Notes: generated from the sequence alone by a model not told the origin. A stretch of DNA of 64,000 nucleotides from Burkholderiales bacterium (GCA_016790635.1 JAEUOR010000070.1:109546-173545), one strand, 5' to 3'; counted from the first letter of the stretch, positions 36,069 through 45,245 are shown. Translations and numbers: made by a program.

Positions 36069-37715
36069 ATGACCGCAACCGCCCACGTCGACACCTTTGC
36101 GCGCGACCGCCTGCCGCCCAGGGCCCTGTGGCCCGAACTGCGCTTCGACCTGCCCGAGCTTCGCTACCCCGCGCGCCTGAACGCGGCCGCCGAACTCCTG
36201 GATGCGCAGGTCGCAAACGGCCGCGGCGACGCGCCGGCGATCTGGATGCCGGTCGACGGCAAGCCCGTCTGCGCGACCTACGCGCAGCTGCAACATCGCG
36301 TCGACCAGATCGCGCGCGTCCTGACCGAGGACCTGGGGCTCGTCCCCGGCAACCGCGTGCTGCTGCGCGGGCCCAACAACGCGATGATGGCCGCCTGCTG
36401 GCTGGCCGTCATGAAGGCGGGGCTGGTGGCGGTCGGCACCATGCCGCTCCTGCGCGCCAAGGAACTGAAGCAGGTCATCGACCGCGCGCAGATCAGCCAC
36501 GTGCTGTGCGACGCGGCGCTGATGCAGGAAATCGCCACCTGCATGCGACCCGACAGCGAACATTTCTGCGCCTCGCTCAGGCGCGTCGTGAGCTTCAACG
36601 ACGGCGCGCCCGGATCGCTGGAAGACCTGTTGAAGTCCAAGCGCGCCGACTTCCGCGCCGTCGACACCGCCGCCGAGGACATCGCGCTGATCGCCTTCAC
36701 CTCGGGCACCACCGGCGTGCCCAAGGGCACGGTGCATTTCCATCGCGACGTGCTGGCCATGTGCGACTGCTTTCCGCGTTCCTGCCTGAAGATTGAGGCC
36801 GACGACATCGTCTGCGGCACCCCCCCCTTGGCGTTCACGTTCGGCCTGGGCGGCATGCTCGCCTTCCCGCTGCGCGTGGGCGCCTCGACCGTGCTGACCG
36901 AGAAGAACACGCCCGACTCGCTGTTGGCGACGATCGCGCAATTCAAGGCCAGCGTGTGCTTCACCGCGCCGACCTTCTACCGGCAAATGGCCGAACACGC
37001 GCAAAAGCACGACCTGCGTTCGCTCACGCGCTGCGTCTCGGCCGGCGAGGCTCTGCCGGACGCCACCCGGCAGCTCTTCAAGGCGGCGACCGGGATCGAA
37101 CTCATCGACGGCATCGGCGCCACCGAGATGATCCACATCTTCATCTCGCATACGCCGGCGTCCGTGCGCCGCGGCGCGACCGGCTACGCAATCCCGGGGT
37201 ACCGCGCCAAGGTCATCGACGAAAACGGCCGCACCTGCCCGCCCGGCGTCGTCGGTCGCCTGGCCGTGCAGGGACCGACCGGCTGCCGCTACCTCGACGA
37301 CGAACGCCAGACGGTCTATGTGCAGGACGGCTGGAACGTGACCGGCGACGCCTATTCGATGGACGCGGACGGCTACTTTTTCTACGCCGCGCGCGCCGAC
37401 GACATGATCATCAGCGCGGGCTACAACATCGCCGGGCCTGAAGTCGAATCGTCCCTGCTGATGCACCCCGCGGTGGCCGAATGCGGTGTCATCGGCGCCC
37501 CGGACGCCGAGCGCGGCCAGATCGTCAAGGCCTTTGTGGTCTTGAAGCCGGGCTTCCAGGCCGGCCCTGAACTCGCGCGCGCCCTGCAGGACCACGTCAA
37601 GGCCGACATCGCGCCCTACAAGTATCCGCGCGCGATCGAATTCGTATCCTCGCTGCCGCGCACCGAGACCGGCAAGCTGCAGCGCTTCCGGCTGCGCCAG
37701 ACGGCCGCAGCGTAG
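36069..37715 (+). CDS. Benzoate/2-aminobenzoate-CoA ligase family enzyme
   Basis: 548 residues. Adenylate-forming enzyme: P-loop FTSGTTGVPKGTVHFHRD, substrate-pocket block GIGATEMIHIFISH, hinge GDAYSMDADGYFFYAARADDMI and catalytic Lys in PRTETGKLQRFRL. The benzoate-CoA ligase branch is recognisable by the N-terminus (RDRLPPRALWPEL) and the IGATEM motif. Likely substrates are 2-aminobenzoate, benzoate or salicylate. Last gene of the operon, 28 bp after the dehydrogenase. Confidence 0.9.
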   Translation: MTATAHVDTFARDRLPPRALWPELRFDLPELRYPARLNAAAELLDAQVANGRGDAPAIWMPVDGKPVCATYAQLQHRVDQIARVLTEDLGLVPGNRVLLRGPNNAMMAACWLAVMKAGLVAVGTMPLLRAKELKQVIDRAQISHVLCDAALMQEIATCMRPDSEHFCASLRRVVSFNDGAPGSLEDLLKSKRADFRAVDTAAEDIALIAFTSGTTGVPKGTVHFHRDVLAMCDCFPRSCLKIEADDIVCGTPPLAFTFGLGGMLAFPLRVGASTVLTEKNTPDSLLATIAQFKASVCFTAPTFYRQMAEHAQKHDLRSLTRCVSAGEALPDATRQLFKAATGIELIDGIGATEMIHIFISHTPASVRRGATGYAIPGYRAKVIDENGRTCPPGVVGRLAVQGPTGCRYLDDERQTVYVQDGWNVTGDAYSMDADGYFFYAARADDMIISAGYNIAGPEVESSLLMHPAVAECGVIGAPDAERGQIVKAFVVLKPGFQAGPELARALQDHVKADIAPYKYPRAIEFVSSLPRTETGKLQRFRLRQTAAA

Positions 37716-37761
37716 CTCCCGCCGCGCGAGCGGGCGGGGCTGCGACCTGGCGCGGGACCGG

Positions 37762-38475
37762 CTACTTGCCGAAGGCGCCGAAGACCTTCTTGACGATGTC
37801 GGTGCCGCGCCCCACGGGGTCGGCACGGATCGCTTTCTCCTCGTCGGCCATCATGAGGAAGAGGCCGTCCAGGGCCTTTTGCGTGACATAGGATTCGACG
37901 TTGGCCTGATCGCCCTTGATCACGCCGAGTTTCGCGCCCTTGCCGGCCAGATCGTTGTATTTCTGCGCCAGCCCGACGCGCTCGGTGACCTTTTTCACCA
38001 CCGGCAGGAACTTGGTGCGCAGCGTGTCCGAGGTCTTGGACTTGAAGTACTGGGTGCCGGAATCCTGCCCGCCGCTGATGATGCCCTTGGCGTCCTGCAC
38101 CGTCATGGCCTTGATGGCATTGACGAACACCGGCTTGGCTTCCGTGACGGCCGACTCCGCGGCACGGTTGATCGACAGGTGCAGTTCCTCGGCCTGTTTC
38201 TTCATGCCGAGCGTGTTCAGAAGTCCGCGCGCGTCCTCAAGCACCTTGGGCAGCGGGATCTTGACACGGGCGTTGTTCCAGAACCCGTCCGTGACGCCAA
38301 GCTTTTCAATCGCCTTCAGGGTCGAGGAATTGAGTGCCGACTTGAGGCCCGCCGCCGCGTCCTGGTTGGTGATGTCGCTCCACGACACCGCCTGCGCATG
38401 GCCCGCCGCCAGACCGCCTGCCGCCAAGCCCACCAGCCCTTTGACGGCACGCCGCCGCGTAAAATGTTGCTTCAT
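37762..38475 (-). CDS. DUF4197 protein with Tat-like signal
   Basis: 237 residues. ATG at 38475 has a perfect GGAGG six bases upstream. The signal MKQHFTRRRAVKGLVGLAAGG...AQA has a twin-Arg-like TRRRAVKG motif. The rest matches DUF4197: GLKSALNSSTLKAIEKLG, ARVKIPLPKVLEDAR, ALDGLFLMMADEEKAIRADPVGRGTD. Function unknown; periplasmic. Its start is 19 bp from that of the divergent TlpA gene. Confidence 0.88.
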   Translation of the reverse strand: MKQHFTRRRAVKGLVGLAAGGLAAGHAQAVSWSDITNQDAAAGLKSALNSSTLKAIEKLGVTDGFWNNARVKIPLPKVLEDARGLLNTLGMKKQAEELHLSINRAAESAVTEAKPVFVNAIKAMTVQDAKGIISGGQDSGTQYFKSKTSDTLRTKFLPVVKKVTERVGLAQKYNDLAGKGAKLGVIKGDQANVESYVTQKALDGLFLMMADEEKAIRADPVGRGTDIVKKVFGAFGK

Positions 38476-38494
38476 CGATCCTCCGGAAAATGAC

Positions 38495-39013
38495 GTGAAC
38501 ACGACCCGCCGATTAAGCCCGATCGCGCTCGCGTTGGCAATAGCGGCGCTGGTCTTCGGCGCGACCGCGTGGAAGGTCTTCACCGGTGTGCGCGCCGCGC
38601 CCGAGGTGCAGTTCGCGACCCTGTCGGGCGAACTCATCAACATGAGCGACCTGCGCGGCAAGGTGACGCTGGTCAATTTCTGGGCCACCTCGTGCGCGCC
38701 CTGCGTCAAGGAGATCCCGGCGCTCGCGCAGACCCACCTGCAGTACAAGGCGCGCGGCTACGAGACCATTGCCGTGGCGATGGATTTCGATCCGCCCAAC
38801 TACGTCAAGGCGTTCACCGAGCGCAATGCCCTGCCGTTCAAGGTGGCGCTGGATGCGCGCGGCGAGATCGCCAAGCGCTTCGGCGACGTGCGCGTCGTGC
38901 CGACCACCTTTCTCATCGATCGCCAGGGCCGCATCATCCGCACCTGGCTGGGCGAACTCGATTTCAAGCAGTTGGCCCCGGTGCTGGAAGCAGCCCTCAA
39001 GGAACCGGCTTGA
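38495..39013 (+). CDS. TlpA-like membrane-anchored thioredoxin
   Basis: 172 residues from a GTG. A signal-anchor (LALAIAALVFGATAWKVFTG) leads into a thioredoxin fold with the active-site motif TSCAPC, ATSCAPCVKEIPAL, and the cis-Pro loop VVPTTFLID. It is a periplasmic disulfide reductase of the ResA/TlpA type, often serving cytochrome c or copper-site maturation. Divergent from DUF4197 with only 19 bp between starts; overlaps the next small gene by 4 bp. Confidence 0.88.
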   Translation: MNTTRRLSPIALALAIAALVFGATAWKVFTGVRAAPEVQFATLSGELINMSDLRGKVTLVNFWATSCAPCVKEIPALAQTHLQYKARGYETIAVAMDFDPPNYVKAFTERNALPFKVALDARGEIAKRFGDVRVVPTTFLIDRQGRIIRTWLGELDFKQLAPVLEAALKEPA

Positions 39014-39189
39014 GCGACCCGCCCGAGGAGCCGGCCCGCCGCTGGGTGTGGATGGACAAGTGGGACCCGGGCACCTGGGAGACGCCCGACAATCCCACGC
39101 TTCTCACGCGCATCCTGGCCGGCGTGGCGCTGGTGATCGTCGTGGTCATGATCTTCTACGTCCCGCTCAAGGTGATCGGCGTCTTGTAG
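39010..39189 (+). CDS. Small single-helix membrane protein
   Basis: 59 residues, starting at a TTG that overlaps the TlpA stop (TTGA) with AGGA six bases upstream. An ATG start at 39052 is also possible. It has a soluble Trp/Pro-rich N-terminus (RRWVWMDKWDPGTWETPDN) and one membrane helix near the C-terminus (ILAGVALVIVVVMIFYV). No family recognised. Position links it to TlpA or the MBOAT gene. Confidence 0.55.
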   Translation: MSDPPEEPARRWVWMDKWDPGTWETPDNPTLLTRILAGVALVIVVVMIFYVPLKVIGVL

Positions 39190-39202
39190 CCATCGAACGA
39201 AC

Positions 39203-40678
39203 GTGCTGTTCAATTCCTACGCGTTCCTGTTCGTCTTCCTGCCGGCGACCTACCTCGCGTTCTATCTGCTCGCGCCACGCGCACCACTGGCGGCCAACCT
39301 GCTCCTCGCGCTGGCGTCGGTGGCTTTCTACGGATGGTGGGATCTGCGCTACGTGCCCTTGCTCTTGGCCAGCATCGCCTGCAACCTGGTCGCCGCCCGG
39401 CTCCTCATGGCGCGGCGCGCGCAGGCGCTTCCGACGGGCGGCGTACTGAGCGCAGCGGTGCTGGCCAACCTGGCGCTGCTAGGCTGGTTCAAGTACGCGG
39501 ATTTCTTCGCCACCACCGCCAACACCCTGTTCGGCGCCGGGCTGCCCTTGCAACAACTGGTGCTGCCGCTGGGCATCTCGTTTTTCACCTTCACGCAGAT
39601 CGCCTTCCTCGTCGACATCCATCGCGGCGAGGTGGATCAGGTCTCGGCGACCGACTATGCGCTCTTCGTCACGTATTTCCCGCACCTGATCGCCGGACCT
39701 GTGCTGCACCATCGCGAGATGATGCCGCAGTTCGCCTCGGCCTGCATGCATCGTCGCGACCCCCACCTGCTCAACGTGGGTTTGGCGATCTTCGCCTTCG
39801 GGCTGGCCAAGAAGACCTTGTTGGCCGATACCGCGGCGCCCTACGCCGACGCCGTCTTCGGTGCTGCTGCGGCCGGACGTGCGTTAACCACGGGCGAAGC
39901 TTGGGGCGGTGCCCTGGCCTACACCTTCCAGCTGTACTTCGATTTCTCCGGCTACAGCGACATGGCCATCGGCCTGTCGTTGATGTTCGGCGTGCGCCTG
40001 CCGCAAAACTTCGCCTCGCCTTACAAGGCCGAATCCATCATCGATTTCTGGCGACGCTGGCACATGACGCTGTCGCGCTTTTTGCGCGACTACCTCTACA
40101 TTCCGCTCGGCGGCAACCGTGGTGGACCAGCACGGCGCCACTTCAACCTAATGCTCACCATGCTCCTGGGCGGGCTGTGGCACGGCGCCGGCTGGACCTT
40201 CGTCGCCTGGGGTGGCCTGCACGGCGCGTATCTTGTCGCCAACCACGGTTGGCGCACGGTCTGCGCAACCCGTCCCGCGCTTGGGCAGTTGTTCGCCGGC
40301 TGGCGCGGTCGCCTACTGACATTCCTGGCGGTGGTCATCGCGTGGGTCTTTTTTCGCGCCGAAACCTTTGCGACGGCGCTGGCCATGCTCGAGGCCATGG
40401 CCGGGCTTTCTTCGGCCGTCGCCCCGGCGACCGCCGGTGAAAACTGGCGCCGCGGCGGACTCATCATCGCGCTCCTGGGCGCGCTGGCCTGGTTCGCTCC
40501 CAATGTCGCGCAACTGTTTCGCGCCGAGCGCCCGACCACCGCCGAACCCCAGCCGGCCACCTCGGTGCGCCGCGGCTTCCGGCCAGCCTGGACGTGGTGG
40601 GCCGCCTCCGGCCTGGCACTGGCCGCCGGCATTCTGACCTTTCATCGCGTCTCGCCGTTTCTTTACTTCCAGTTCTGA
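39203..40678 (+). CDS. MBOAT-family O-acyltransferase
   Basis: 491 residues from a GTG. A multi-helix protein of the AlgI/DltB group, with HLIAGPVLHHREM, YFDFSGYSDMAIGLSLMFG, the region FWRRWHMTLSRFLRDYLYIPLGG and the catalytic His in LGGLWHGAGWTF. It transfers an acyl group, typically acetyl, across the membrane onto a polysaccharide. A putative partner follows with a one-base overlap. Confidence 0.93.
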   Translation: MLFNSYAFLFVFLPATYLAFYLLAPRAPLAANLLLALASVAFYGWWDLRYVPLLLASIACNLVAARLLMARRAQALPTGGVLSAAVLANLALLGWFKYADFFATTANTLFGAGLPLQQLVLPLGISFFTFTQIAFLVDIHRGEVDQVSATDYALFVTYFPHLIAGPVLHHREMMPQFASACMHRRDPHLLNVGLAIFAFGLAKKTLLADTAAPYADAVFGAAAAGRALTTGEAWGGALAYTFQLYFDFSGYSDMAIGLSLMFGVRLPQNFASPYKAESIIDFWRRWHMTLSRFLRDYLYIPLGGNRGGPARRHFNLMLTMLLGGLWHGAGWTFVAWGGLHGAYLVANHGWRTVCATRPALGQLFAGWRGRLLTFLAVVIAWVFFRAETFATALAMLEAMAGLSSAVAPATAGENWRRGGLIIALLGALAWFAPNVAQLFRAERPTTAEPQPATSVRRGFRPAWTWWAASGLALAAGILTFHRVSPFLYFQF

Positions 40679-41835
40679 TGCAGGTCATCCTCGCCGCATT
40701 GGTCGTCCTCCTCGCAGCCGGGGCGGCCAACTTCATCATCGATCCGATGGGGGTGTTCTTCGCGGCGCGCCTGCCCGGGGTCAACACCTACAAGCCGGAA
40801 ATCCTCAACTACTGGCGCACGGCATTGCCGCTGCGTGCGCACCTGGTGCGCCCGCAAACCGCCGTGCTGGGGTCGTCGCGCGTGCTCTACGGCATCGACA
40901 CCGGCGATGCGCAACTGCTTGGGCCCGACGCCTTCAATCTGGGGCTCCCCGCGGCGACCCTGTGCGACATCGAGGACGCCTACGAGATCGCGCTTGCGGG
41001 CGGGCGTCTGCAACGCATCGTCATCGGGCTGGATTTTTTCGCCGCCAATGCGAGGCGCATCGGCCCGGACTGCGGCGTCGGCGAATTGCGCCACCAGCCG
41101 CGTCTTGCGCTGGCCAAGACGCTCTTTTCTTCCGGCACGCTCAACGCCGCGCAGAAGACGGTGACCAAGCAGCGGCGCGTGGACGCATCGATCTGGCAAC
41201 CCTCGGCCTCGGGCACGGCCTGGCTGCCGCCGGGGCACATCGCACGACGCGGCGGCGCGCACAAGATGTTCCTCGAGGTCGAGGACATCTACGCACGCGA
41301 CTACTTCCTGCTCGCGCCGGCCTGCGACTTCCGCTTCGGCAGCCCGGCCGACCCCGAAGCTGCGCTGGGACATCTGCGCCGGGTCCTGGCCTCGGCCCAC
41401 GCGCACGGCGTCGCTGTGCGCCTCTTCTTCTCGCCCGAACATGCGCGCCTCCTGGGCCTCATCGAAGCGACGGGCCTCATGGGCCGCTATGTCGAATGGA
41501 TGGGCGCCGTGGCCCGCATCAACGCGGAGGAAGCGCGCAAGGCCGGCAAGGCCGTGCCCGCGCTGACCGCGCACTTCGCCGCGGACGCGATCAACGAACC
41601 GCTGCCGCCGCGCGAAGACATGGGCTTCGCGATGCGCTGGTTCCTGGACTCCTCCCACTACACCCCCGCGCTGGGCCGACGCGTGCTGGAAGAACCCGCC
41701 GCGATCGCGCAAGCACAGCGCGACGCCGCTGTGATCCGCGAACGCATCGCCGCCTATTTCATGGCGCATCCCGCGGAGCGCGCCGAGATCGACGCGGCAG
41801 CCGCGCGCGCGCGCGAGCGCTGCGCCGGGCGATAG
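40678..41835 (+). CDS. Putative SGNH-like partner of the MBOAT acyltransferase
   Basis: 385 residues, starting inside the MBOAT stop (TGATG). N-terminal anchor helix MQVILAALVVLLAAGAA..., then TAVLGSSRVLYGID, which resembles block I of SGNH hydrolases (Ser in GSSR), and a C-terminal DSSHYTP with Asp and His in the block V position. AlgJ/AlgX-like proteins that complete O-acetylation are usually encoded next to MBOAT genes. Similarity is weak, so the role is a context-based guess. Confidence 0.6.
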   Translation: MQVILAALVVLLAAGAANFIIDPMGVFFAARLPGVNTYKPEILNYWRTALPLRAHLVRPQTAVLGSSRVLYGIDTGDAQLLGPDAFNLGLPAATLCDIEDAYEIALAGGRLQRIVIGLDFFAANARRIGPDCGVGELRHQPRLALAKTLFSSGTLNAAQKTVTKQRRVDASIWQPSASGTAWLPPGHIARRGGAHKMFLEVEDIYARDYFLLAPACDFRFGSPADPEAALGHLRRVLASAHAHGVAVRLFFSPEHARLLGLIEATGLMGRYVEWMGAVARINAEEARKAGKAVPALTAHFAADAINEPLPPREDMGFAMRWFLDSSHYTPALGRRVLEEPAAIAQAQRDAAVIRERIAAYFMAHPAERAEIDAAAARARERCAGR

Positions 41836-41842
41836 CGCCAGG

Positions 41843-42787
41843 TCAGGCGACGCCGGCCGAGTGCGCTTGGGCGTCGGCGTGGTAGCTGGAGCGCACCATC
41901 GGCCCGCACGCTGCGTGCGCGAAGCCCATGCGCCCGGCTTCGGCTTCGAAAATCCTGAACTGCGCGGGCTCGACATAGCGCAAGACCGGCAAGTGATGTC
42001 CGGATGGCGCCAGGTACTGGCCCAGGGTGAGCATGTCGACATCGTGGGCGCGCAGGTCGCGCATGACCTGAAGTATCTCCTCATCGGTCTCGCCCAAACC
42101 CAGCATCAGGCCCGACTTGGTCGGCACCCGCGGATGGGCCGCCTTAAACTCCTTGAGAAGCATCAGCGAATACCCGTAGTCCGACCCCGGCCGCGCCTCG
42201 CGGTACAGGCGCGGCACGGTCTCCAGGTTGTGATTCATCACATCCGGTGGCGCGGCCGCCAGGATTTCCAGCGCGCGCTCGCGCCGGCCACGGAAATCCG
42301 GCGTGAGGATTTCTATCGTCGTCGCGGGCGAAGCGGCCCGCACCGCGCGGATGCAATCGACGAAATGCCGCGCGCCGCCGTCCTTCAGGTCGTCGCGGTC
42401 CACCGAGGTGATGACCACGTACCTGAGCTTGAGCGCAGCGATGGTGGCGGCCAAGTTGGCCGGCTCGTCTGCATCCAGCGCCTCAGGCCGGCCGTGGCCG
42501 ACGTCGCAAAAAGGGCAGCGTCGCGTGCAGATGTCGCCCATGATCATGAAGGTCGCGGTGCCCTTGCCGAAGCATTCGCCGATATTGGGGCAGGACGCCT
42601 CCTCGCACACTGTGTGCAGGTCGTGCGCGCGCAGGATGGTCTTGATCTCGTCGAAGCGGGTGGAGGGCGATGCGGCCTTGACGCGGATCCAGTCGGGCTT
42701 CTTGAGCGGCGCGGAACGCTCGACCTTGACCGGGATGCGGCGGATCTTGGACTCGCCCTTGAGTTTTTCGCCTTGCACCAGCGCCAT
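41843..42787 (-). CDS. lipA: Lipoyl synthase
   Basis: 314 residues. Both cluster motifs are present: CEEASCPNIGEC (auxiliary cluster) and CTRRCPFCD (radical-SAM cluster), and the C-terminal RSSYHAD ligand Ser. It inserts sulfur into octanoyl groups on carrier proteins. ATG at 42787 has AGGG five bases before it; a GTG at 42793 overlapping the upstream stop is an alternative. Third gene after lipB and a carbamoyltransferase. Confidence 0.96.
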   Translation of the reverse strand: MALVQGEKLKGESKIRRIPVKVERSAPLKKPDWIRVKAASPSTRFDEIKTILRAHDLHTVCEEASCPNIGECFGKGTATFMIMGDICTRRCPFCDVGHGRPEALDADEPANLAATIAALKLRYVVITSVDRDDLKDGGARHFVDCIRAVRAASPATTIEILTPDFRGRRERALEILAAAPPDVMNHNLETVPRLYREARPGSDYGYSLMLLKEFKAAHPRVPTKSGLMLGLGETDEEILQVMRDLRAHDVDMLTLGQYLAPSGHHLPVLRYVEPAQFRIFEAEAGRMGFAHAACGPMVRSSYHADAQAHSAGVA

Positions 42788-42789
42788 GC

Positions 42790-44562
42790 TCACCCTTTCT
42801 TCACGAACTGGCCACCGTCGACCCAGAACGGGCCGATGGCCAGATGATCAACGCGCGCATCGACGACCGCCTGCACCGCTTCCTTGGGGCCGCACACGAT
42901 CGGTTCTTCGTGCACGTTGAAGCTGGTGTTGAGGATCAACGGAATCCCGGACAACTGCCGGTAGCGCTCGATCAGTGCCCAGTATTTCGGGTTACGGTCA
43001 CGCCGCACCAGCTGCGGGCGCGCCGTGCCGTCCACGTGCACCACCGCCGGTATGCGCATCTGCCAGGCCTTTTTCACGTCGAACGTGATGGTCATGAATT
43101 CCGCCGCATGCCGCCCCGGACCGACGCCTTCGAACACCTCATCGGCGTACTCCGCAAGCGCCGAGGGTGCGAAGGGCATGAACTCGCTGCGCTCCAGGCG
43201 CGCGTTGAACCAGTCGTTGATCGATTTGTCGGTCGGGGCCGCCACCATGGAGCGATTGCCCAAGGCGCGCGGACCGAACTCCATCGCGCCCTGGAACCAG
43301 CCCACCACCTGGCCGCGATGCATGGCCTGCGCGGCGCGCTCGATGACGCCGTCAATGCCCGCTTCTTCGTACTTGAGGCCGCGCGCGTCGAGTTCCGCGC
43401 GGATCGCGGCGTCGTCGGGGTCGGTGCCCCAGTACACGGTTTCCAAGCGCCGCGCGCTGCGACCGAGAAATCCGGGGTCGAGCTTCTCGTGCAGCCACAG
43501 CGCCGCGCCGACGCTGTTGCCGGTGTCGGACATGCCGGGGAAGACGAACAGTTCGTCGCACTCGTCCAGCGCCGCGATGCGCTGATTCAGCTTGACGTTG
43601 GCGAACACCCCGCCATTGACCGCCAGGCGCCGCATGCCGGTGGCCCGAAGGTGATTGCGGAGAATCGCGACAATGGTCTCCTCGAATACCGCCTGCGCAG
43701 CGGCGGCGACGTTCTCGCGCGAATGGCCAATGATCGCCTCGGCCAGGAAGGCCTTGCGGGCGGCGACGGCGCGCGTCTTTCCTCCGAAATCGGAAGAGAA
43801 GCCGAATCCGTCGGCGGAGATGCGCATGGCCTTGCGGAATGTGTCGCGCAGCGGCGCCGGATCGCCATAGGCGGCCAAGCCCAGCACCTTGCCTTCGTGG
43901 CGCAACGAGCGAAAGCCCAGGAGCTCGGTCAGATCCATGTAGAAATGCCCGGGCGAAGTACCCAAGGTGTCGCCGACGTGCTGTTGCGTGAACCGGCCGG
44001 CGATGAAGGTACCGGCGGTGTAGTGCATGTCGAGATCGCCTTCGCCGTCCATGGTCACCACTGCGCAGGCATCAAATCCCGAGTAATACGCCGCAGCGAC
44101 CGCGTGCGACAGGTGGTGATCGACGAACTCCAGTCGGGCATCGGGTCGAAAACCTTCCCCGGCCAGGTACTTTTCGCGCGAAAAGTAATCCTCAAGCCTG
44201 CGCTCTGGCGCCTTGCGCACGATGTGGCGCAGGATGTTGCGCAGGAACACCTGCGATGTCACCTCGCGGCCAGTGATGCGCTTGAACTGGCGCGACACCG
44301 CCCGCTCGGCGCGCTTGTGCCATTCGACGCGGCGGCAATAGGCCTCGGAGACGTGGTCGTAATTGGACGCGATGCAATCAACGTCGCGGCGCGCGAGACC
44401 GGCAATGCGCAGCACTTCATCGACCGCCAGGCGCGGCATGCGCCCGCCGTCGCACTTGACACGCGACATGCGTTCCTCGGATATTGCCGCCACCAGGACA
44501 CCGTCGCGAAACAGGGCGGCCGAGGAGTCGTGCGAAGAAGCGATACCCAGGACGATGCTCAT
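42790..44562 (-). CDS. NodU/CmcH-type carbamoyltransferase
   Basis: 590 residues. It starts MSIVLGIASSHDSSAALF with the ASKHA-like ATP domain, followed by the metal-binding loop VDHHLSHAVAAAYYSGF and MDGEGDLD. The C-terminal YrdC-like/carbamoyl domain includes GPRALGNRS and NTSFNVHEEPIV. It moves a carbamoyl group from carbamoyl phosphate to a hydroxyl of a sugar or secondary metabolite. It overlaps lipB by 4 bp (ATGA) and ends 2 bp before the lipA ATG. Confidence 0.92.
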   Translation of the reverse strand: MSIVLGIASSHDSSAALFRDGVLVAAISEERMSRVKCDGGRMPRLAVDEVLRIAGLARRDVDCIASNYDHVSEAYCRRVEWHKRAERAVSRQFKRITGREVTSQVFLRNILRHIVRKAPERRLEDYFSREKYLAGEGFRPDARLEFVDHHLSHAVAAAYYSGFDACAVVTMDGEGDLDMHYTAGTFIAGRFTQQHVGDTLGTSPGHFYMDLTELLGFRSLRHEGKVLGLAAYGDPAPLRDTFRKAMRISADGFGFSSDFGGKTRAVAARKAFLAEAIIGHSRENVAAAAQAVFEETIVAILRNHLRATGMRRLAVNGGVFANVKLNQRIAALDECDELFVFPGMSDTGNSVGAALWLHEKLDPGFLGRSARRLETVYWGTDPDDAAIRAELDARGLKYEEAGIDGVIERAAQAMHRGQVVGWFQGAMEFGPRALGNRSMVAAPTDKSINDWFNARLERSEFMPFAPSALAEYADEVFEGVGPGRHAAEFMTITFDVKKAWQMRIPAVVHVDGTARPQLVRRDRNPKYWALIERYRQLSGIPLILNTSFNVHEEPIVCGPKEAVQAVVDARVDHLAIGPFWVDGGQFVKKG

Positions 44563-45245
44563 GCGTTGTCGCGCGCTGCGAGCGCGCCCATTAACTGTTG
44601 TGCGAAATGCGCGCCGACCACATCGGCGCCGGCGCCGCAGCCGAGGGCGGCCATCGAGGTCGAGGCGAGTCCGGGATAGCCGCAGGCGTCGATGCCTGCA
44701 TACGGCGCCAGATCGACATCGACATTGAGGCTGGCGCCGTGATAGCTGCGACCGGAGCGGACCTTGAAGCCCAATGCGGCGATCTTGGCCGCGCCAACGA
44801 ACACCCCGGGCATGCCGTCGCGGCGCTGCCCGGCGATCCCGTGCTGCGCGAGGGTCGCGATGAGCGCGTGTTCAGTCAGGCGCACCATGGCGCGCACCGT
44901 AAGGCCGCGGCGCGCCAGGTCGATGAGCATGTAGGCGATGACCTGACCCGGACCGTGATAGGTGACCTGCCCGCCGCGATCGCTTTTCAGCACCGGGATC
45001 GCGCCGGATTCGCGTACATGTCCGACACGTGCGGCCAGGCCCAGGGTATAGACCGGCGCGTGTTCGGTGAGCCACAGTTCATCTTCGGTCGCACCATCGC
45101 GCGTGGCGGTGAACTCCCGCATGCGCGCAAGCACGGCGGCGTAATCACTGCGGCCGAGCTGGCGCAGGATGACCCGACCAGCATCCGCACGCGGCTGGGC
45201 GCGGGGTGATGCCGCGGGCACGGCGACGCCGAGGGCGGGATTCAT
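44559..45245 (-). CDS. lipB: Octanoyltransferase LipB
   Basis: 228 residues. The LipB motif RGGQVTYHGPGQVIAY, the KIAALGFKVR catalytic Lys region and the active-site Cys in GIDACGYPG are present. It moves octanoyl from ACP to lipoate-dependent enzymes. The N-terminal 23 residues are low complexity. It overlaps ybeD by 4 bp and the carbamoyltransferase by 4 bp. Confidence 0.95.
   Translation of the reverse strand: MNPALGVAVPAASPRAQPRADAGRVILRQLGRSDYAAVLARMREFTATRDGATEDELWLTEHAPVYTLGLAARVGHVRESGAIPVLKSDRGGQVTYHGPGQVIAYMLIDLARRGLTVRAMVRLTEHALIATLAQHGIAGQRRDGMPGVFVGAAKIAALGFKVRSGRSYHGASLNVDVDLAPYAGIDACGYPGLASTSMAALGCGAGADVVGAHFAQQLMGALAARDNA

Noticed and set aside
37716..37761. GC hairpin between the aryl-CoA ligase and DUF4197 as a bidirectional terminator
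   Set aside because: Stem CCCGCCGC/GCGGGCGGG needs a bulge and there is no T-run on either strand.
36033..37826. 597-residue open frame antisense to the aryl-CoA ligase
   Set aside because: Composition is typical of a shadow frame, and the plus strand holds a complete ligase.
42844..44679. 611-residue open frame antisense to the carbamoyltransferase
   Set aside because: Same GC-driven shadow effect; the protein shows no known fold and the opposite strand has clear motifs.
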